Positions 24,873 to 35,321 of a stretch of DNA of 64,000 nt are shown here, in pieces. The notes beneath the pieces are model-generated. The model saw nothing but the letters and a program-made list of their open reading frames with translations. It was not told where the DNA came from and made no database searches. A program made the position numbers and the translations under genes. The DNA is taken from assembly GCF_002951615.1 (NCBI RefSeq), contig NZ_CP019062.1, positions 2,170,001-2,234,000 of the forward strand, given 5' to 3'. This DNA comes from Rahnella sikkimica (GTDB lineage: Bacteria; Pseudomonadota; Gammaproteobacteria; Enterobacterales; Enterobacteriaceae). Within the stretch, counting starts at the first letter, position 1, and each line of letters starts with the position of its first letter.

Positions 24873-25964
24873 ATGAAAATCGGTGTCTTTATTCCTATCG
24901 GCAACAACGGCTGGTTAATTTCTGAAACCGCGCCACAGTACAAACCAACTTTTGAACTGAACAAAACCATCGTGCAGAAGGCGGAGCATTATCATTTCGA
25001 CTTTGCGCTGTCGATGATCAAACTGCGCGGCTTCGGCGGTAAAACCGAATTCTGGGAACACAACATGGAGTCGTTCACGCTGATGGCGGGCCTTGCCGCC
25101 GTGACCTCCCGCATCCAGCTCTACGCCACCGCCGCCACGCTGGTGATGCCACCGGCGATTGTTGCGCGCATGGCTGCCACCATTGATTCCATCTCCAATG
25201 GCCGTTTCGGCGTGAACGTCGTCACCGGCTGGCAGAAACCGGAATACGAACAAATGGGCATGTGGCCGGGCGACGACTATTTCAGCCGCCGTTATGACTA
25301 TCTGACCGAATATGTCAGCGTCCTGCGCGACCTGTGGGGCACCGGCCACTGCACGCTCGACGGCGAATTCTTCAAGATGGACGACTGCCGCGTGAGCCCG
25401 CGCCCGCAGTCTGAAATGAAAGTGATCTGCGCCGGACAAAGCGACGCAGGCATGGCGTTCTCTGCTAAACACGCCGATTTCAACTTCTGCTTTGGCAAAG
25501 GCGTTAACACGCCGACCGCGTTTGCGCCGACCGCTGCACGCATGAAAACGGCGGCGCAAGCCGAAGGCCGCGACGTCTCCTCTTACGTGCTTTTTATGGT
25601 CATCGCGGATGAAACCGACGCCGCCGCCCGCGCCAAATGGGAACTGTACAAAGACGGTGCCGATGCCGAAGCGCTGGCGTGGCTTACCGACCAGAGCAGC
25701 AAAGATACCAAATCCGGTGCCGACACCAATGTCCGCCAGATGGCCGACCCCACGTCGGCGGTCAATATCAACATGGGCACGCTGGTCGGTTCCTACGCCA
25801 GCGTCGCCAGAATGCTTGATGAAATCGACACCGTGCCGGGCGCAGGCGGCGTCCTGCTGACCTTCGACGATTTCGTAGAAGGCATCGAAAACTTTGGCCG
25901 TTTCATCCAGCCATTAATGAAAACCCGCCAGCACATCGCAACAGAACAGAAAGAGGTGGCCTGA
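24873..25964 (+). CDS. rutA: Pyrimidine monooxygenase RutA
   Basis: A 363-residue FMN-dependent luciferase-family enzyme that opens the uracil ring between N3 and C4 to give ureidoacrylate (peracid). The start [20 protein letters not shown] and internal [19 protein letters not shown] are family hallmarks shared with E. coli RutA. It depends on reduced flavin from RutF. It heads the operon after a sigma-54 promoter and GAGGTGAGCT. Its stop overlaps the rutB start by one base. Confidence 0.97.
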   Translation: MKIGVFIPIGNNGWLISETAPQYKPTFELNKTIVQKAEHYHFDFALSMIKLRGFGGKTEFWEHNMESFTLMAGLAAVTSRIQLYATAATLVMPPAIVARMAATIDSISNGRFGVNVVTGWQKPEYEQMGMWPGDDYFSRRYDYLTEYVSVLRDLWGTGHCTLDGEFFKMDDCRVSPRPQSEMKVICAGQSDAGMAFSAKHADFNFCFGKGVNTPTAFAPTAARMKTAAQAEGRDVSSYVLFMVIADETDAAARAKWELYKDGADAEALAWLTDQSSKDTKSGADTNVRQMADPTSAVNINMGTLVGSYASVARMLDEIDTVPGAGGVLLTFDDFVEGIENFGRFIQPLMKTRQHIATEQKEVA

Positions 25965-26731
25965 TGACGTTGTTTGAGAAACCGAAAGCGGTTGAAGATC
26001 TGAACGTGGTTCGCCGCGAACCGAAGAACAGCGGTGAGGAAACCATTCTCACGGCCCGTCCGGAAGCCATTGCGTTTACACCGCAGCAAACGGCGCTGAT
26101 TGTGGTGGATATGCAGAATGCGTACGCCTCGCAGGGCGGTTATCTGGATTTGGCCGGTTTTGACGTCTCCGCGACCGCGCCGGTGATCGCCAACATCAAA
26201 GTGGCCATTGCCGCCGCGCGCGCCGCAGGCATCAAAGTGATCTTCTTCCAGAACGGCTGGGACAATCAGTACGTCGAAGCCGGTGGCGCAGGTTCGCCAA
26301 ACTTTCACAAATCCAACGCGCTGAAAACCATGCGTAAACGCCCGGAACTGATGGGTAAATTACTGGCAAAAGGCGACTGGGATTACGACCTGGTGGATGA
26401 ACTCCGGCCACAGCCGGGCGACATCGTGCTGCCTAAACCGCGCTACAGCGGATTCTTCAACACCCAGCTCGACAGCCTGCTGCGCAGCTACGGCATTCAC
26501 CACCTGGTGTTCACCGGCATCGCCACCAACGTGTGCGTGGAATCCACGCTGCGTGACGGTTTCTTCCTCGAATATTTTGGCGTGGTGCTTGAAGACGCCA
26601 CCCATCAGGCTGGCCCGGAATTCGCGCAAAAAGCGGCGATTTATAACATCGAAACGTTCTTTGGCTGGGTCTCCAGCGTGCGCGATTTCTGCGACGCTGT
26701 GGGTTATGACGCTAAACAAAACGCCGCATAA
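25964..26731 (+). CDS. rutB: Ureidoacrylate amidohydrolase RutB
   Basis: A 255-residue isochorismatase-fold hydrolase. The catalytic triad is visible: Asp in VVDMQNAY (about residue 49), Lys in the later LPKPRYSGF and Cys in [17 protein letters not shown]. It hydrolyses ureidoacrylate (or its peracid) to carbamate and aminoacrylate. The sequence follows E. coli RutB throughout, and TAATG-type overlap with rutA indicates translational coupling. RutC follows after 26 bases with AAAAGGAAATTG as its ribosome site. Confidence 0.96.
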   Translation: MTLFEKPKAVEDLNVVRREPKNSGEETILTARPEAIAFTPQQTALIVVDMQNAYASQGGYLDLAGFDVSATAPVIANIKVAIAAARAAGIKVIFFQNGWDNQYVEAGGAGSPNFHKSNALKTMRKRPELMGKLLAKGDWDYDLVDELRPQPGDIVLPKPRYSGFFNTQLDSLLRSYGIHHLVFTGIATNVCVESTLRDGFFLEYFGVVLEDATHQAGPEFAQKAAIYNIETFFGWVSSVRDFCDAVGYDAKQNAA

Positions 26732-26757
26732 CGGCTTTATGAAAAGGAAATTGAAAT

Positions 26758-27144
26758 ATGCCTAAAAGTGCCATTATTCCGGCTGGCAGCGGCGTTCCGC
26801 TGGCACCGTTTGTTCCGGGAACGCTGGCCGACGGCGTGGTTTACGTCTCCGGCACGTTGCCTTTTGATAAAGACAATAACGTCGTGCATCTGGGCGATGC
26901 CGCCGCGCAAACCCGCCATGTGCTGGAAACCATCAAAAGCGTGATTGAAACCGCGGGCGGCACAATGGATGACGTCACCATGAACTCGATTTTCATCACC
27001 GACTGGGCGAATTACGCCGCCGTGAATCAGGTTTACGCCGACTATTTTCCGGGCGAAAAACCGGCGCGGTTCTGCATTCAGTGCGGGCTGGTCAAACCGG
27101 GCGCGCTGATTGAAATCGCCACTATCGCGCACATCGGCAAGTAA
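26758..27144 (+). CDS. rutC: 3-aminoacrylate deaminase RutC (RidA family)
   Basis: A 128-residue RidA/YjgF-family protein that speeds the hydrolysis of 3-aminoacrylate to malonic semialdehyde. Family landmarks are [20 protein letters not shown] near residues 18-37 and the C-terminal [19 protein letters not shown], which includes the conserved Arg. Its length fits the trimer-forming family. It is the third gene of the operon. The product, malonic semialdehyde, would normally be reduced by RutE, which is absent here. Confidence 0.96.
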   Translation: MPKSAIIPAGSGVPLAPFVPGTLADGVVYVSGTLPFDKDNNVVHLGDAAAQTRHVLETIKSVIETAGGTMDDVTMNSIFITDWANYAAVNQVYADYFPGEKPARFCIQCGLVKPGALIEIATIAHIGK

Positions 27145-27185
27145 AGCGCAGGGTTCCGACCTCCTGAACACCTTGAGGAAACACC

Positions 27186-28025
27186 ATGTATTACAAGGTA
27201 TTGGGTAACAATAATGCAGACGCCGAAACCGTGGTGCTTTCCTCCGGCCTCGGCGGTTCAGGCAGCTTCTGGCAACCCCAACTGGCGATGCTGAGCGCGC
27301 ATTTTCGCGTCATCATCTATGACCAGCACGGAACCGGCGTCAGTAAAGGCACGGTACCCGCCGGTTACCGGATGGAAGACATGGCGGATGAACTCGCCGG
27401 ACTGCTCAACGAACTGGATATCACCCGCTGCCATCTGGTGGGCCACGCGCTCGGCGGCATTATTGGCCTGCATCTGGCCCTGCGTTATCCCGCGCTGCTG
27501 CAAAGCCTGGTGGTGATCAACGGCTGGGCGAAGCTCGACAACCAGACGCGCCGCTGCTTTGAAGTCCGCCAGAATTTACTGCTCAACAGCGGCGTCGATG
27601 CCTACGTGCAGGCGCAACCGCTGTTTCTGTATCCGGGCGACTGGCTGTCGGCCAACGACGCATTACTTCAGGAAGAGCGCCAGCATCAGGTGGCGCATTT
27701 TCAGGGAATGGAAAACCTGCTTCACCGGCTTCAGGCGCTGATGAATTCCGATTTAACGGAAACGCTCGGGCAGGTGATCGCACCCACGCTGGCGTTCAGC
27801 TGCAAAGATGATTTGCTGGTGCCGTGGATGCGCTCTGCCGACCTCGCCGAACGGCTGCAAAACAGTGAACACACACAAATGCTGTACGGCGGCCATGCCA
27901 TGAGCGTGACCGACCCGGAAACGTTTAACCCGATTTTACTGGAATGGCTGCAACGGCATTCATCGCAAAAACCTGCCGCGCCTTCCCACCACCTGCCCAC
28001 GGAGACAACATGGCCGAAACACTAA
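27186..28025 (+). CDS. rutD: Putative carbamate hydrolase RutD
   Basis: A 279-residue alpha/beta-hydrolase-fold protein matching E. coli RutD at [43 protein letters not shown] and [14 protein letters not shown]. The nucleophile elbow reads GHALGG, with Ala in the usual Ser place, as in E. coli RutD, so chemistry by a Ser nucleophile is not expected. It is thought to help remove carbamate or aminoacrylate. It is about 13 residues longer than the E. coli protein at the C-terminus, and that tail overlaps the start of rutF by 16 bases. Confidence 0.93.
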   Translation: MYYKVLGNNNADAETVVLSSGLGGSGSFWQPQLAMLSAHFRVIIYDQHGTGVSKGTVPAGYRMEDMADELAGLLNELDITRCHLVGHALGGIIGLHLALRYPALLQSLVVINGWAKLDNQTRRCFEVRQNLLLNSGVDAYVQAQPLFLYPGDWLSANDALLQEERQHQVAHFQGMENLLHRLQALMNSDLTETLGQVIAPTLAFSCKDDLLVPWMRSADLAERLQNSEHTQMLYGGHAMSVTDPETFNPILLEWLQRHSSQKPAAPSHHLPTETTWPKH

Positions 28026-28537
28026 CCGCTAAGCCAACGGCATCAACCGTCGAAAAACAAGCGTTCCGCGATGCGATGGCGCATCTCGGTTCCGCCGTTA
28101 ACATCATCACCACCGACGGCCCCGGCGGGCGCGCGGGCTTTACCGCATCGGCCGTGTGCAGCGTCACCGACTCCCCGCCGACCTTACTCGTTTGCCTGAA
28201 CCGCTCGGCGTCGGTGTATCCGGCCTTTACCGAAAATCAGGTGCTGTGCGTCAACACGCTCGCCGACTGTCATGAATCGCTGTCGAATTTATTCGGCGGA
28301 AAAACGCCGATGGAACAACGTTTTGACGCCGCTGAATGGTCATCCCTTTCCACAGGCTCTCCGATTCTCAGCGATGCGCTGGTGTCGTTTGATTGCAAAA
28401 TTACGCAAGTCACCCAGATTGGCACCCACGATATTTTGTTTTGCGAAGCCGTCGCGATCACCCGCAACGACGAACGCCACGGACTGGTGTATTTCGACCG
28501 CCGCTATCACCCGCTGATGCGGCAGTCAGCCTGTTAA
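28010..28537 (+). CDS. rutF: FMN reductase RutF
   Basis: A 175-residue flavin reductase of the HpaC-like family that supplies FMNH2 to RutA. Recognisable stretches are [39 protein letters not shown] and [11 protein letters not shown]. The ATG at 28010 is set by GGAGACAAC; it lies inside the rutD coding end. rutE would be expected between rutD and rutF in E. coli order but there is no room for it here. It could also feed the second luciferase-like monooxygenase downstream (inference). Confidence 0.95.
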   Translation: MAETLTAKPTASTVEKQAFRDAMAHLGSAVNIITTDGPGGRAGFTASAVCSVTDSPPTLLVCLNRSASVYPAFTENQVLCVNTLADCHESLSNLFGGKTPMEQRFDAAEWSSLSTGSPILSDALVSFDCKITQVTQIGTHDILFCEAVAITRNDERHGLVYFDRRYHPLMRQSAC

Positions 28538-28562
28538 CTCAACCTGATTAGGGAATTGCAGC

Positions 28563-29918
28563 ATGGCAAATACCAATACCTCCTGGTTTCCAAAGTGGCG
28601 TAAAAGAGAAGGCAATCTGGATGGCGCCGTTATTGCGCCGGACGAACGGCTGCCGTTAGGGCCGACGGTGATTATGGGGCTGCAACATACCGTCGCCATG
28701 TTCGGCGCAACGGTATTAATGCCGTTGCTGATGGGGTTTGACGCCAACATGGCGATCCTGATGTCCGGCATCGGCACCCTGCTGTTTTTCCTGGTGGTCG
28801 GCGGACGCGTGCCGAGCTATCTCGGATCGAGCGCGGCGTTTGTCGGTTTGGTGATTGCGGTGACCGGCTACAGTGGCCACGGCGCGAACCCGAATATCGG
28901 CGTGGCGCTCGGCGGCATTATTGCCTGCGGCGTCATTTATACGCTGATTGGTTTTGTGGTGATGGCCGTCGGCACGCGCTGGATTGAACGCCTGATGCCG
29001 CCGGTCGTGACCGGTGCGGTAGTGATGGCGATTGGTCTGAACCTCGCGCCGATTGCCATTAACAGCGTTTCGGCGTCGTCGTTTGACAGCTGGATGGCGG
29101 TGGTGACCGTGCTGTGTATCGGTTCGGTGGCCGTTTTCACCCGCGGGCTGGTGCAGCGCTTACTCCTGCTGCTCGGGCTGGTGGCGGCGTATCTGATTTA
29201 TATGCTGGTCACAAACGTCCTGGGGCTGGGCGCACCGGTGGATTTCACCGCCGTCACACAGGCTGCGTGGTTTGGTCTGCCAACCATCACCACGCCGGTG
29301 TTCAGCACCCACGCGATGCTGATGATTGCGCCGGTGGCCGTGATTCTGGTGGCCGAAAATCTCGGACACATTAAAGCAGTCGCGGGCATGACCGGTAAAA
29401 ACCTCGACCCGTACATGGGCCGCGCGTTTGTCGGCGACGGGCTGGCGACATTACTGTCAGCCTCCGCGGGCGGAACCGGCGTGACCACTTACGCAGAAAA
29501 CATCGGCGTCATGGCGGTTACAAAAATTTATTCCACGCTGATTTTCGTCGCTGCTGCGATTGTTGCCATTGTGTTGGGCTTCTCGCCCAAATTTGGTGCA
29601 CTGATCCACACCATTCCCGGTCCGGTATTAGGCGGCGCATCGATTGTGGTGTTCGGTTTGATTGCCGTCGCCGGTGCGCGCATCTGGGTACAAAACCAGG
29701 TGGATCTGGGTCTTAACGGAAATCTCATCATGGTTGCCGTCACGCTGGTACTGGGCGCAGGCAACTTTACCCTGAGTCTGGGCGGCTTCAGCATGGGCGG
29801 CATCGGCACGGCGACGTTTGGCGCAATCTTGCTGAACGCCTTCCTCAGCCGCAGCAAACAGGTTAAAACGCAGCCGGAAATAAAAACTGGCACAGAAGCT
29901 GCATTAAAAGATCACTGA
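28563..29918 (+). CDS. rutG: Uracil permease RutG (NCS2 family)
   Basis: A 451-residue uracil/xanthine-family permease with 12-14 hydrophobic segments. The N-terminal GLQHTVAMFGATVLMPLLMG and the central VAENLGHIKAVAGMTGKNLD plus GGTGVTTYAENIGVMAVTKI are the conserved NCS2 substrate and signature regions. It imports pyrimidines for the Rut pathway. It is the last gene of the operon and is followed by a strong terminator. Confidence 0.95.
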   Translation: MANTNTSWFPKWRKREGNLDGAVIAPDERLPLGPTVIMGLQHTVAMFGATVLMPLLMGFDANMAILMSGIGTLLFFLVVGGRVPSYLGSSAAFVGLVIAVTGYSGHGANPNIGVALGGIIACGVIYTLIGFVVMAVGTRWIERLMPPVVTGAVVMAIGLNLAPIAINSVSASSFDSWMAVVTVLCIGSVAVFTRGLVQRLLLLLGLVAAYLIYMLVTNVLGLGAPVDFTAVTQAAWFGLPTITTPVFSTHAMLMIAPVAVILVAENLGHIKAVAGMTGKNLDPYMGRAFVGDGLATLLSASAGGTGVTTYAENIGVMAVTKIYSTLIFVAAAIVAIVLGFSPKFGALIHTIPGPVLGGASIVVFGLIAVAGARIWVQNQVDLGLNGNLIMVAVTLVLGAGNFTLSLGGFSMGGIGTATFGAILLNAFLSRSKQVKTQPEIKTGTEAALKDH

Positions 29919-29958
29919 CGACCTCAGTTTCTCCTTAGCTCATCATTTTTGATGATCG

Positions 29959-30006
29959 CCAGCGGTTATCCGGTCCACCCGTCCGGATTAACCGCTGGTT
30001 TTTTTC
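29959..30006 (+). terminator. Terminator of the rut operon
   Basis: CCAGCGGTTATCCGG and CCGGATTAACCGCTGG pair over 15 positions with one bulge, followed by a run of seven T. It separates the rut operon from the next monooxygenase cluster. Confidence 0.92.
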
Positions 30007-30197
30007 TTTCTGTTTCCTGCCATTTCCTCTCCTGCGTCCCCTTTTCCTGCTTTTGCTGGATTTCGGCAAACCAATGCACATTTCCTTCGTTCACCTCCCT
30101 TTTAAATTGGTTTGTTATGGCACCAGCACTTTCGTTCTAAAGCACGCCGGAAGTGATTCATCTGCCAGCAATCACCAAAAATAAAAAGGGTCTCACT

Positions 30198-31838
30198 ATG
30201 CACATTCTTCGCCGGAGAAACGCGGTCACACGCGCACTGGCTTTAGGGGTATTGATCACCAGTTCTTACGCCGTTTTTGCCGCCGATTCAACGCCGGTTC
30301 AGGGCGGAACGCTGGTTTATCTCGAACAACAGGCACACACCAACTTATATCCTCCGGCGGGAGGTTTTTACCCGAACGGCGGCATCCTGAATCAGATCAC
30401 CGACAAGCTGACCTATCAGAACCCGAAGACGCTGGAAGTCGAACCGTGGATTGCCGAATCCTGGAGCTTCAACGCCGACAAAACCGAATACACCTTCAAA
30501 CTGCGTCCGGGCGTGACCTTCTCCGACGGCACGCCGCTTGATGCCAACGCCGTAGCGAAAAACTTCGACACCTACGGGCTGGGCAACAAAGAACGCCATC
30601 TGCCGGTTTCCGAAGTGATTAACAACTACGACCACAGCGAAGTGGTTGATCCGCTGACCGTGAAGTTCTACTTCAAAAAATCCTCACCGGGCTTCCTGCA
30701 AGGCACGGCGACCATCGGCTCCGGGCTGGTATCACTGAGCACGCTGGATCGCAATTTTGATGCGCTGGGCGACGCGACGCACATCATCGGTTCCGGCCCG
30801 TTCGTGGTCAGCAAGGAAACGCTCGGTCGTGAAGTCGATCTGACGGCGCGCAAAGATTACAACTGGGGGCCGAAAAACCTCAAACAGCAGGGTCGCGCTA
30901 ATCTCGACGTCATCAAAGTGATCGTCACCGGTGAAGACAGCGTGCGTATCGGCGCGCTGCTGGCCGGTCAGGCAGATTTCATCCGTCAGGTTCAGGCGTA
31001 TGACGAGAAGCAGGCCAAAGACCAGAACTTCCCGATTTATGCCGCGCCAACCAAAGGCGTGAACGACAGTATTTCGTTCCGTCCGGACAACGCGCTGGTG
31101 TCTGATCTGAAAGTCCGTCAGGCGCTGCTGCACGCCACCAACAGCAAACAGGTGGTCGAAACGCTGTTCTCGCCAAACTATCCGCAGGCCACGTCCGTCA
31201 TCGCCAAAACGGCTGCCGGTTACGTGGATCTGAGCAACAAACTCACTTATGACCCGACGCTGTCGAAAAAGCTGCTGGACGAAGCGGGCTGGAAACCGGG
31301 CCCGAACGGCCTGCGCCAGAAAGACGGCAAAACGCTGTCACTGACCATTTATGAATCCCTGCCGCAACCACAGAACAAAGAAGTCTTGCAGCTGATTTCG
31401 CAGCAGTGGAATCAGGTCGGCGCGAAGCTGAACATCCTGGCCGGTGACGCGGGCAGCCGCGTAGCCGACAACCTGGATCCGGAAAAAACGCCGGCGAACG
31501 TGGTGGAAGTCGGCCGCGCCGATCCGGACGTCATCAAAAGCTCCTTCTACCCGACCAACCGCGATGCGCTGCTGCAAAAAGGCGGCCTGAGCAGCAAGGT
31601 GAAAAGCTTCCGTGACGACAAACTGAATGACCTGCTGGTGGCAATTTCAGCCGAAGTAGATCCGAAAAAACGTCTGGCGCTGGCCGGTGACGTGCAGAAC
31701 TACCTGCTCGATCAGGCTTACGTCATTCCGATTTTCGAAGAGCCACAAGTTTATGCCGGAGCACCTTACTTTAAAGGCGTGAGCTTTGAAGCCGTTGGCC
31801 GTCCAAGCTTCTACGCCGCATGGCTTGAAAAGCACTAA
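30198..31838 (+). CDS. ABC transporter substrate-binding protein, peptide/opine/nickel family
   Basis: A 546-residue periplasmic protein of the SBP_bac_5 family with a Sec signal peptide (about residues 1-29, ending AVFAAD). Family landmarks include ITDKLTYQNPKTLEVEPWIA and GPFVVSKETLGREVDLTAR. The ATG at 30198 is set by AAAAAGGGTCTCACT and by the signal peptide; an upstream start would add 15 polar residues. It heads a seven-gene unit with two permeases, a fused ATPase and three enzymes. It resembles the KPN_01854-type binding protein family, which I recall as a marker of such clusters. The ligand is unknown. Confidence 0.88.
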   Translation: MHILRRRNAVTRALALGVLITSSYAVFAADSTPVQGGTLVYLEQQAHTNLYPPAGGFYPNGGILNQITDKLTYQNPKTLEVEPWIAESWSFNADKTEYTFKLRPGVTFSDGTPLDANAVAKNFDTYGLGNKERHLPVSEVINNYDHSEVVDPLTVKFYFKKSSPGFLQGTATIGSGLVSLSTLDRNFDALGDATHIIGSGPFVVSKETLGREVDLTARKDYNWGPKNLKQQGRANLDVIKVIVTGEDSVRIGALLAGQADFIRQVQAYDEKQAKDQNFPIYAAPTKGVNDSISFRPDNALVSDLKVRQALLHATNSKQVVETLFSPNYPQATSVIAKTAAGYVDLSNKLTYDPTLSKKLLDEAGWKPGPNGLRQKDGKTLSLTIYESLPQPQNKEVLQLISQQWNQVGAKLNILAGDAGSRVADNLDPEKTPANVVEVGRADPDVIKSSFYPTNRDALLQKGGLSSKVKSFRDDKLNDLLVAISAEVDPKKRLALAGDVQNYLLDQAYVIPIFEEPQVYAGAPYFKGVSFEAVGRPSFYAAWLEKH

Positions 31839-31854
31839 CAGGCAGGAGTGAATC

Positions 31855-32814
31855 ATGAACCGATACGTTAGCGGTCGTTTTGGGCAGGCTTTGCTGGTGT
31901 TGTGGGCGGCGTTTACCGTCTCCTTCATTCTCCTGCAAGTGCTGCCGGGCGATGCCATTCTGATTAAATTCCAGAACCCGGACATGGGGCTGAGCCCGGC
32001 GCAAATCGCGGACATGCGCGCGGCCTACGGCGCGGATGTGCCGCTGGTGCAGCAATATCTGCACACGCTGGGGAATTTCCTGCGCGGGGATCTGGGCTAT
32101 TCGATTCAGGCTGGCGTACCGGTCACTGAATTACTCAGCAGCAACTTTCCGCCGACTTTGCGGCTGGCGCTGATGGGCTTCGCACTGGCCGCCGTGGTGG
32201 CCTTTGCGCTGGCGTTTACCTCCAGCCTGCTGCATTTCGGCTGGCTGAAAAACCTGTTGCAGTCGGTGCCGTCGCTGTTTATCTCCATTCCGACTTTCTG
32301 GCTCGGCATCGCGTTGATTCAGTTTTTCTCTTTCCATCTGCGCTGGATCCCGGTGATCAATCCGGGGGAATGGGTCGGGCTGATTCTGCCGGTGGTGACG
32401 CTGGCCGTACCGATTTCCGCACCGCTGGCGCAGATCCTGATCCGCAGCATTGATCAGGTGCAAACCCAGCCGTTCGTCGCCGTTGCCCGCGCCAAAGGGG
32501 CCAGCCGCAGCGGCGTGTTGTGGCGTCATGTGGCGCGCAACGCCCTGCTTCCGGTGCTGACTATCGCCGGTTTGCTGTTTGGCGAACTGATCGCCGGGGC
32601 GCTGATCACCGAAACGGTATTTGGCCTGAATGGCCTCGGTCAACTGACACAGCAGGCGGTGAACAATCAGGACGTCGCGGTTTTACAGGCGATTGTGGTG
32701 ATTTCCGCCGCCGCTTTTGTCGGCATCAACTTACTGGTCGATTTGCTTTATCCGCTGCTCGATCCGCGCCTTAAAGCCAATGCCTCGAAAAACTCAAAGG
32801 GAGCCACCGCATGA
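31855..32814 (+). CDS. ABC transporter permease (DppB-like)
   Basis: A 319-residue inner-membrane subunit with six hydrophobic helices and the permease coupling motif (EAA-like) region VARAKGASRSGVLWRHVARNALLPVL around residues 205-230, listed here by its position. The N-terminal FGQALLVLWAAFTVSFILLQ and GDAILIKF fit the DppB/OppB family. It starts 17 bases after the binding-protein gene with CAGGAGTG upstream and overlaps the next permease by four bases, so it is clearly co-transcribed. Confidence 0.9.
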   Translation: MNRYVSGRFGQALLVLWAAFTVSFILLQVLPGDAILIKFQNPDMGLSPAQIADMRAAYGADVPLVQQYLHTLGNFLRGDLGYSIQAGVPVTELLSSNFPPTLRLALMGFALAAVVAFALAFTSSLLHFGWLKNLLQSVPSLFISIPTFWLGIALIQFFSFHLRWIPVINPGEWVGLILPVVTLAVPISAPLAQILIRSIDQVQTQPFVAVARAKGASRSGVLWRHVARNALLPVLTIAGLLFGELIAGALITETVFGLNGLGQLTQQAVNNQDVAVLQAIVVISAAAFVGINLLVDLLYPLLDPRLKANASKNSKGATA

Positions 32815-33674
32815 GCAGCTTACCGCTGGGTAAAAGCATACTTTCCGTGCCCGCCACACAGCGCCGCCGCTGGAAACCGGCCCGTTTACAGCCGGGGCTG
32901 ATCATCGCCTGGCTGGTGATCGCGACCGTGATTTTATGGGCGGTCGCGCCCGGCTGGTTTACCGATTACAGCGGCACTGAAGGCATCGCGGGCGCGCAGC
33001 GTCTGGCGCCGCAGGCCGGCCACTGGCTGGGCACCGATCAGCTCGGCCGTGACGTGTACGCCCGCATCGTTTACGGCGCGTCGCATTCACTCTCCGGCGC
33101 ACTGGTCGCCGTGGCGCTCGGGCTGGTGTTCGGCACCGCATTAGGGCTGGCAGCCGGGGCCAGCGGCGGCATTGTTGACGCCATTGTCATGCGCATCAAC
33201 GACGTGTTGCTGTCGATTCCCGGTCTGTTGTTGTCGCTGAGCGTCATCATTTTGCTCGGCTTCGGCACGGTTCACGCGGCGATTGCCGTCGGGGTCACCT
33301 CCGTCGCCAACTTCGCCCGCCTCGCCCGCGCCGAAGTGGTATTGGTGCGCCACAGCGATTACGTCGAAGCGGCCTACGGCAGCGGCGGCACCTTCTTCTC
33401 GATCCTCTGGCGGCACATTTTGCCGAACTCGCTGACGTCGGTGATTGCCTTCTCCGCACTGCAATTTGGCAGTGCAATTCTGGCGATTTCCACCCTGAGT
33501 TTCCTTGGTTACGGCACACCGCCGCCAACGCCGGAATGGGGTTTACTGATTGCCGAAGGCCGTAACTACATTTCAACCGCCTGGTGGCTGACCACCTTCC
33601 CCGGTGTCGTCGTGGTGCTGGTGGTGCTTTCCGCCAACCGCATCAGCCAGTCATTACGCAGGAGAACACGATGA
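32811..33674 (+). CDS. ABC transporter permease (DppC-like)
   Basis: A 287-residue inner-membrane subunit of the DppC/OppC family with an N-terminal cytoplasmic stretch, TM1 (about residues 30-50), the periplasmic APQAGHWLGTDQLGRDVYAR family signature and five further helices. The coupling loop includes RHSDYVEAAYGSGGTFFSIL. Start and stop codons overlap their neighbours by four bases (ATGA) on both sides, which indicates coupled translation within the import operon. Confidence 0.9.
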   Translation: MSSLPLGKSILSVPATQRRRWKPARLQPGLIIAWLVIATVILWAVAPGWFTDYSGTEGIAGAQRLAPQAGHWLGTDQLGRDVYARIVYGASHSLSGALVAVALGLVFGTALGLAAGASGGIVDAIVMRINDVLLSIPGLLLSLSVIILLGFGTVHAAIAVGVTSVANFARLARAEVVLVRHSDYVEAAYGSGGTFFSILWRHILPNSLTSVIAFSALQFGSAILAISTLSFLGYGTPPPTPEWGLLIAEGRNYISTAWWLTTFPGVVVVLVVLSANRISQSLRRRTR

Positions 33675-35290
33675 GCACACAGGCGACTTTCAATAGCCCC
33701 ACCGCCCCCGTTCTTGAGCTGGATAACGTGACGATTGCCTACGACGGCAAAGCGGTAGTCCACAACGTCTCGTTTTCCATTAATGCCGGAGAAGTGCTGG
33801 CGCTGGTGGGTGAATCGGGTTCCGGTAAAACCACCACCGCGCAGTCGATCATCGGCCTGCTGGCGGAAAACGGTCATATCGAACAGGGCGAAATCCGCCT
33901 GAACGGCACCGACATCAGCCAGTGGTCGCAGAAGCGTCTCGACGCCCTGCGCGGCGCACGCATCAGCCTGATCCCGCAGGATCCGACCAGTTCGCTGGAT
34001 CCGGTCAAAACCATCGGTTCGCAGGTTGCCGAAATTCTGGATATCCACCAGCGCCTGCCGCGTGTTCAGCGCGACGCCCGCGTGGTGGAACTGCTGACCC
34101 GCGTCGGCCTCACGCACCCGGAACAACGCGCGAAACAGTATCCGCACGAACTTTCCGGCGGCATGAAACAGCGCGTGCTGATTGCGATTGCCATTGCGCT
34201 GCAACCGGCGCTGATCATTGCCGACGAACCGACCAGCGCGCTCGACGTCACCGTGCAAAAACGCATTCTGGATTTGATTGACGATTTGCGCCGCGAATCC
34301 GGCACCGCCGTTTTGCTGGTCACGCACGATCTGGCGATTGCCGCCGAACGCGCCGACCGTTTGCTGGTATTCCGTAACGGCAAAGTGCAGGAACAGGGCG
34401 TGACGGCGGAAGTGCTGAACGCACCGAAAAGCGAATACACCCGCCAGCTGTTTGCCGACGTTCCTGCCCTATCAGGCCGTCACCGTGCGCATATTGCCGC
34501 CGTCGCCGAACCGGTGCTGGTGGTCGAAAATGTCACCCATGATTTCTCACTGGGCGGCAAACATCAGGCGGCATTTCGCGCCGTCGATAACGTCTCGTTC
34601 AGCATTCCGCGCGGCACCACACATTCTCTGGTCGGCGAATCCGGCTCGGGTAAAACCACGCTCGCACGCATTCTGCTCGGTTTCCAGAAACCGGACAGAG
34701 GCCGCGTACTGATCGACGGCGAAGACATCACGCGCCTCAGGGGCGAAGCGCTGCGTCAGGTGCGCCGTAAAATTCAGCTGGTGTATCAGAACCCGTTCGC
34801 CTCGCTCGATCCGTCGCAGACTTTGTTCAGCGTGATTGAAGAACCGCTGCTGAACTTCGAAAAAATACCGTCAGCGGTGCGCCGTGAACGCGTTCTGGAT
34901 ATCGCCCGCCGCGTGGCGCTGCCGGAAGAACTGCTGGGCCGCAAACCGCGTGAGCTTTCCGGCGGCCAGCGTCAGCGCGTGGCGATTGCCCGCGCGCTGA
35001 TCCTTGAACCGAAAGTGCTGGTGCTCGACGAGGCGACTTCGGCGCTCGACGTCACCGTACAGGCGCAAATCCTGACCCTGCTTCAGCAGCTTCAGGATTC
35101 ACTCGGCCTGACCTATTTATTTATCTCGCACGATCTGGCGACCGTCCGGCAAATCTCCCACAGCGTCTCGGTGCTCAACCGCGGGCAACAGGTGGATTCC
35201 GGCAACGTGGAAGACGTGTTTGCGCTGCCTTCCAGCGATTACACGCGTCAGCTGATCGATGCGATCCCCGGCCGCCACCGCGCCGCCTGA
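33671..35290 (+). CDS. Fused dual ATPase subunit of the peptide/opine-type ABC importer
   Basis: A 539-residue protein joining DppD-like and DppF-like ATPase domains. Each half has Walker A (GESGSGKTT), a signature (LSGGMKQR in the first, LSGGQRQR in the second) and Walker B (ALIIADEPTSALD and VLVLDEATSALD). The two domains meet near residues 265-285. Both nucleotide sites look intact. The ATG at 33671 follows GGAGAACACG and overlaps the permease stop; longer frames have no support. Such tandem fusions resemble GsiA and YejF. Confidence 0.92.
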   Translation: MSTQATFNSPTAPVLELDNVTIAYDGKAVVHNVSFSINAGEVLALVGESGSGKTTTAQSIIGLLAENGHIEQGEIRLNGTDISQWSQKRLDALRGARISLIPQDPTSSLDPVKTIGSQVAEILDIHQRLPRVQRDARVVELLTRVGLTHPEQRAKQYPHELSGGMKQRVLIAIAIALQPALIIADEPTSALDVTVQKRILDLIDDLRRESGTAVLLVTHDLAIAAERADRLLVFRNGKVQEQGVTAEVLNAPKSEYTRQLFADVPALSGRHRAHIAAVAEPVLVVENVTHDFSLGGKHQAAFRAVDNVSFSIPRGTTHSLVGESGSGKTTLARILLGFQKPDRGRVLIDGEDITRLRGEALRQVRRKIQLVYQNPFASLDPSQTLFSVIEEPLLNFEKIPSAVRRERVLDIARRVALPEELLGRKPRELSGGQRQRVAIARALILEPKVLVLDEATSALDVTVQAQILTLLQQLQDSLGLTYLFISHDLATVRQISHSVSVLNRGQQVDSGNVEDVFALPSSDYTRQLIDAIPGRHRAA

Positions 35291-35321
35291 GTCAGCACAT
35301 GAAAAAGAAAAGAGGGACATT

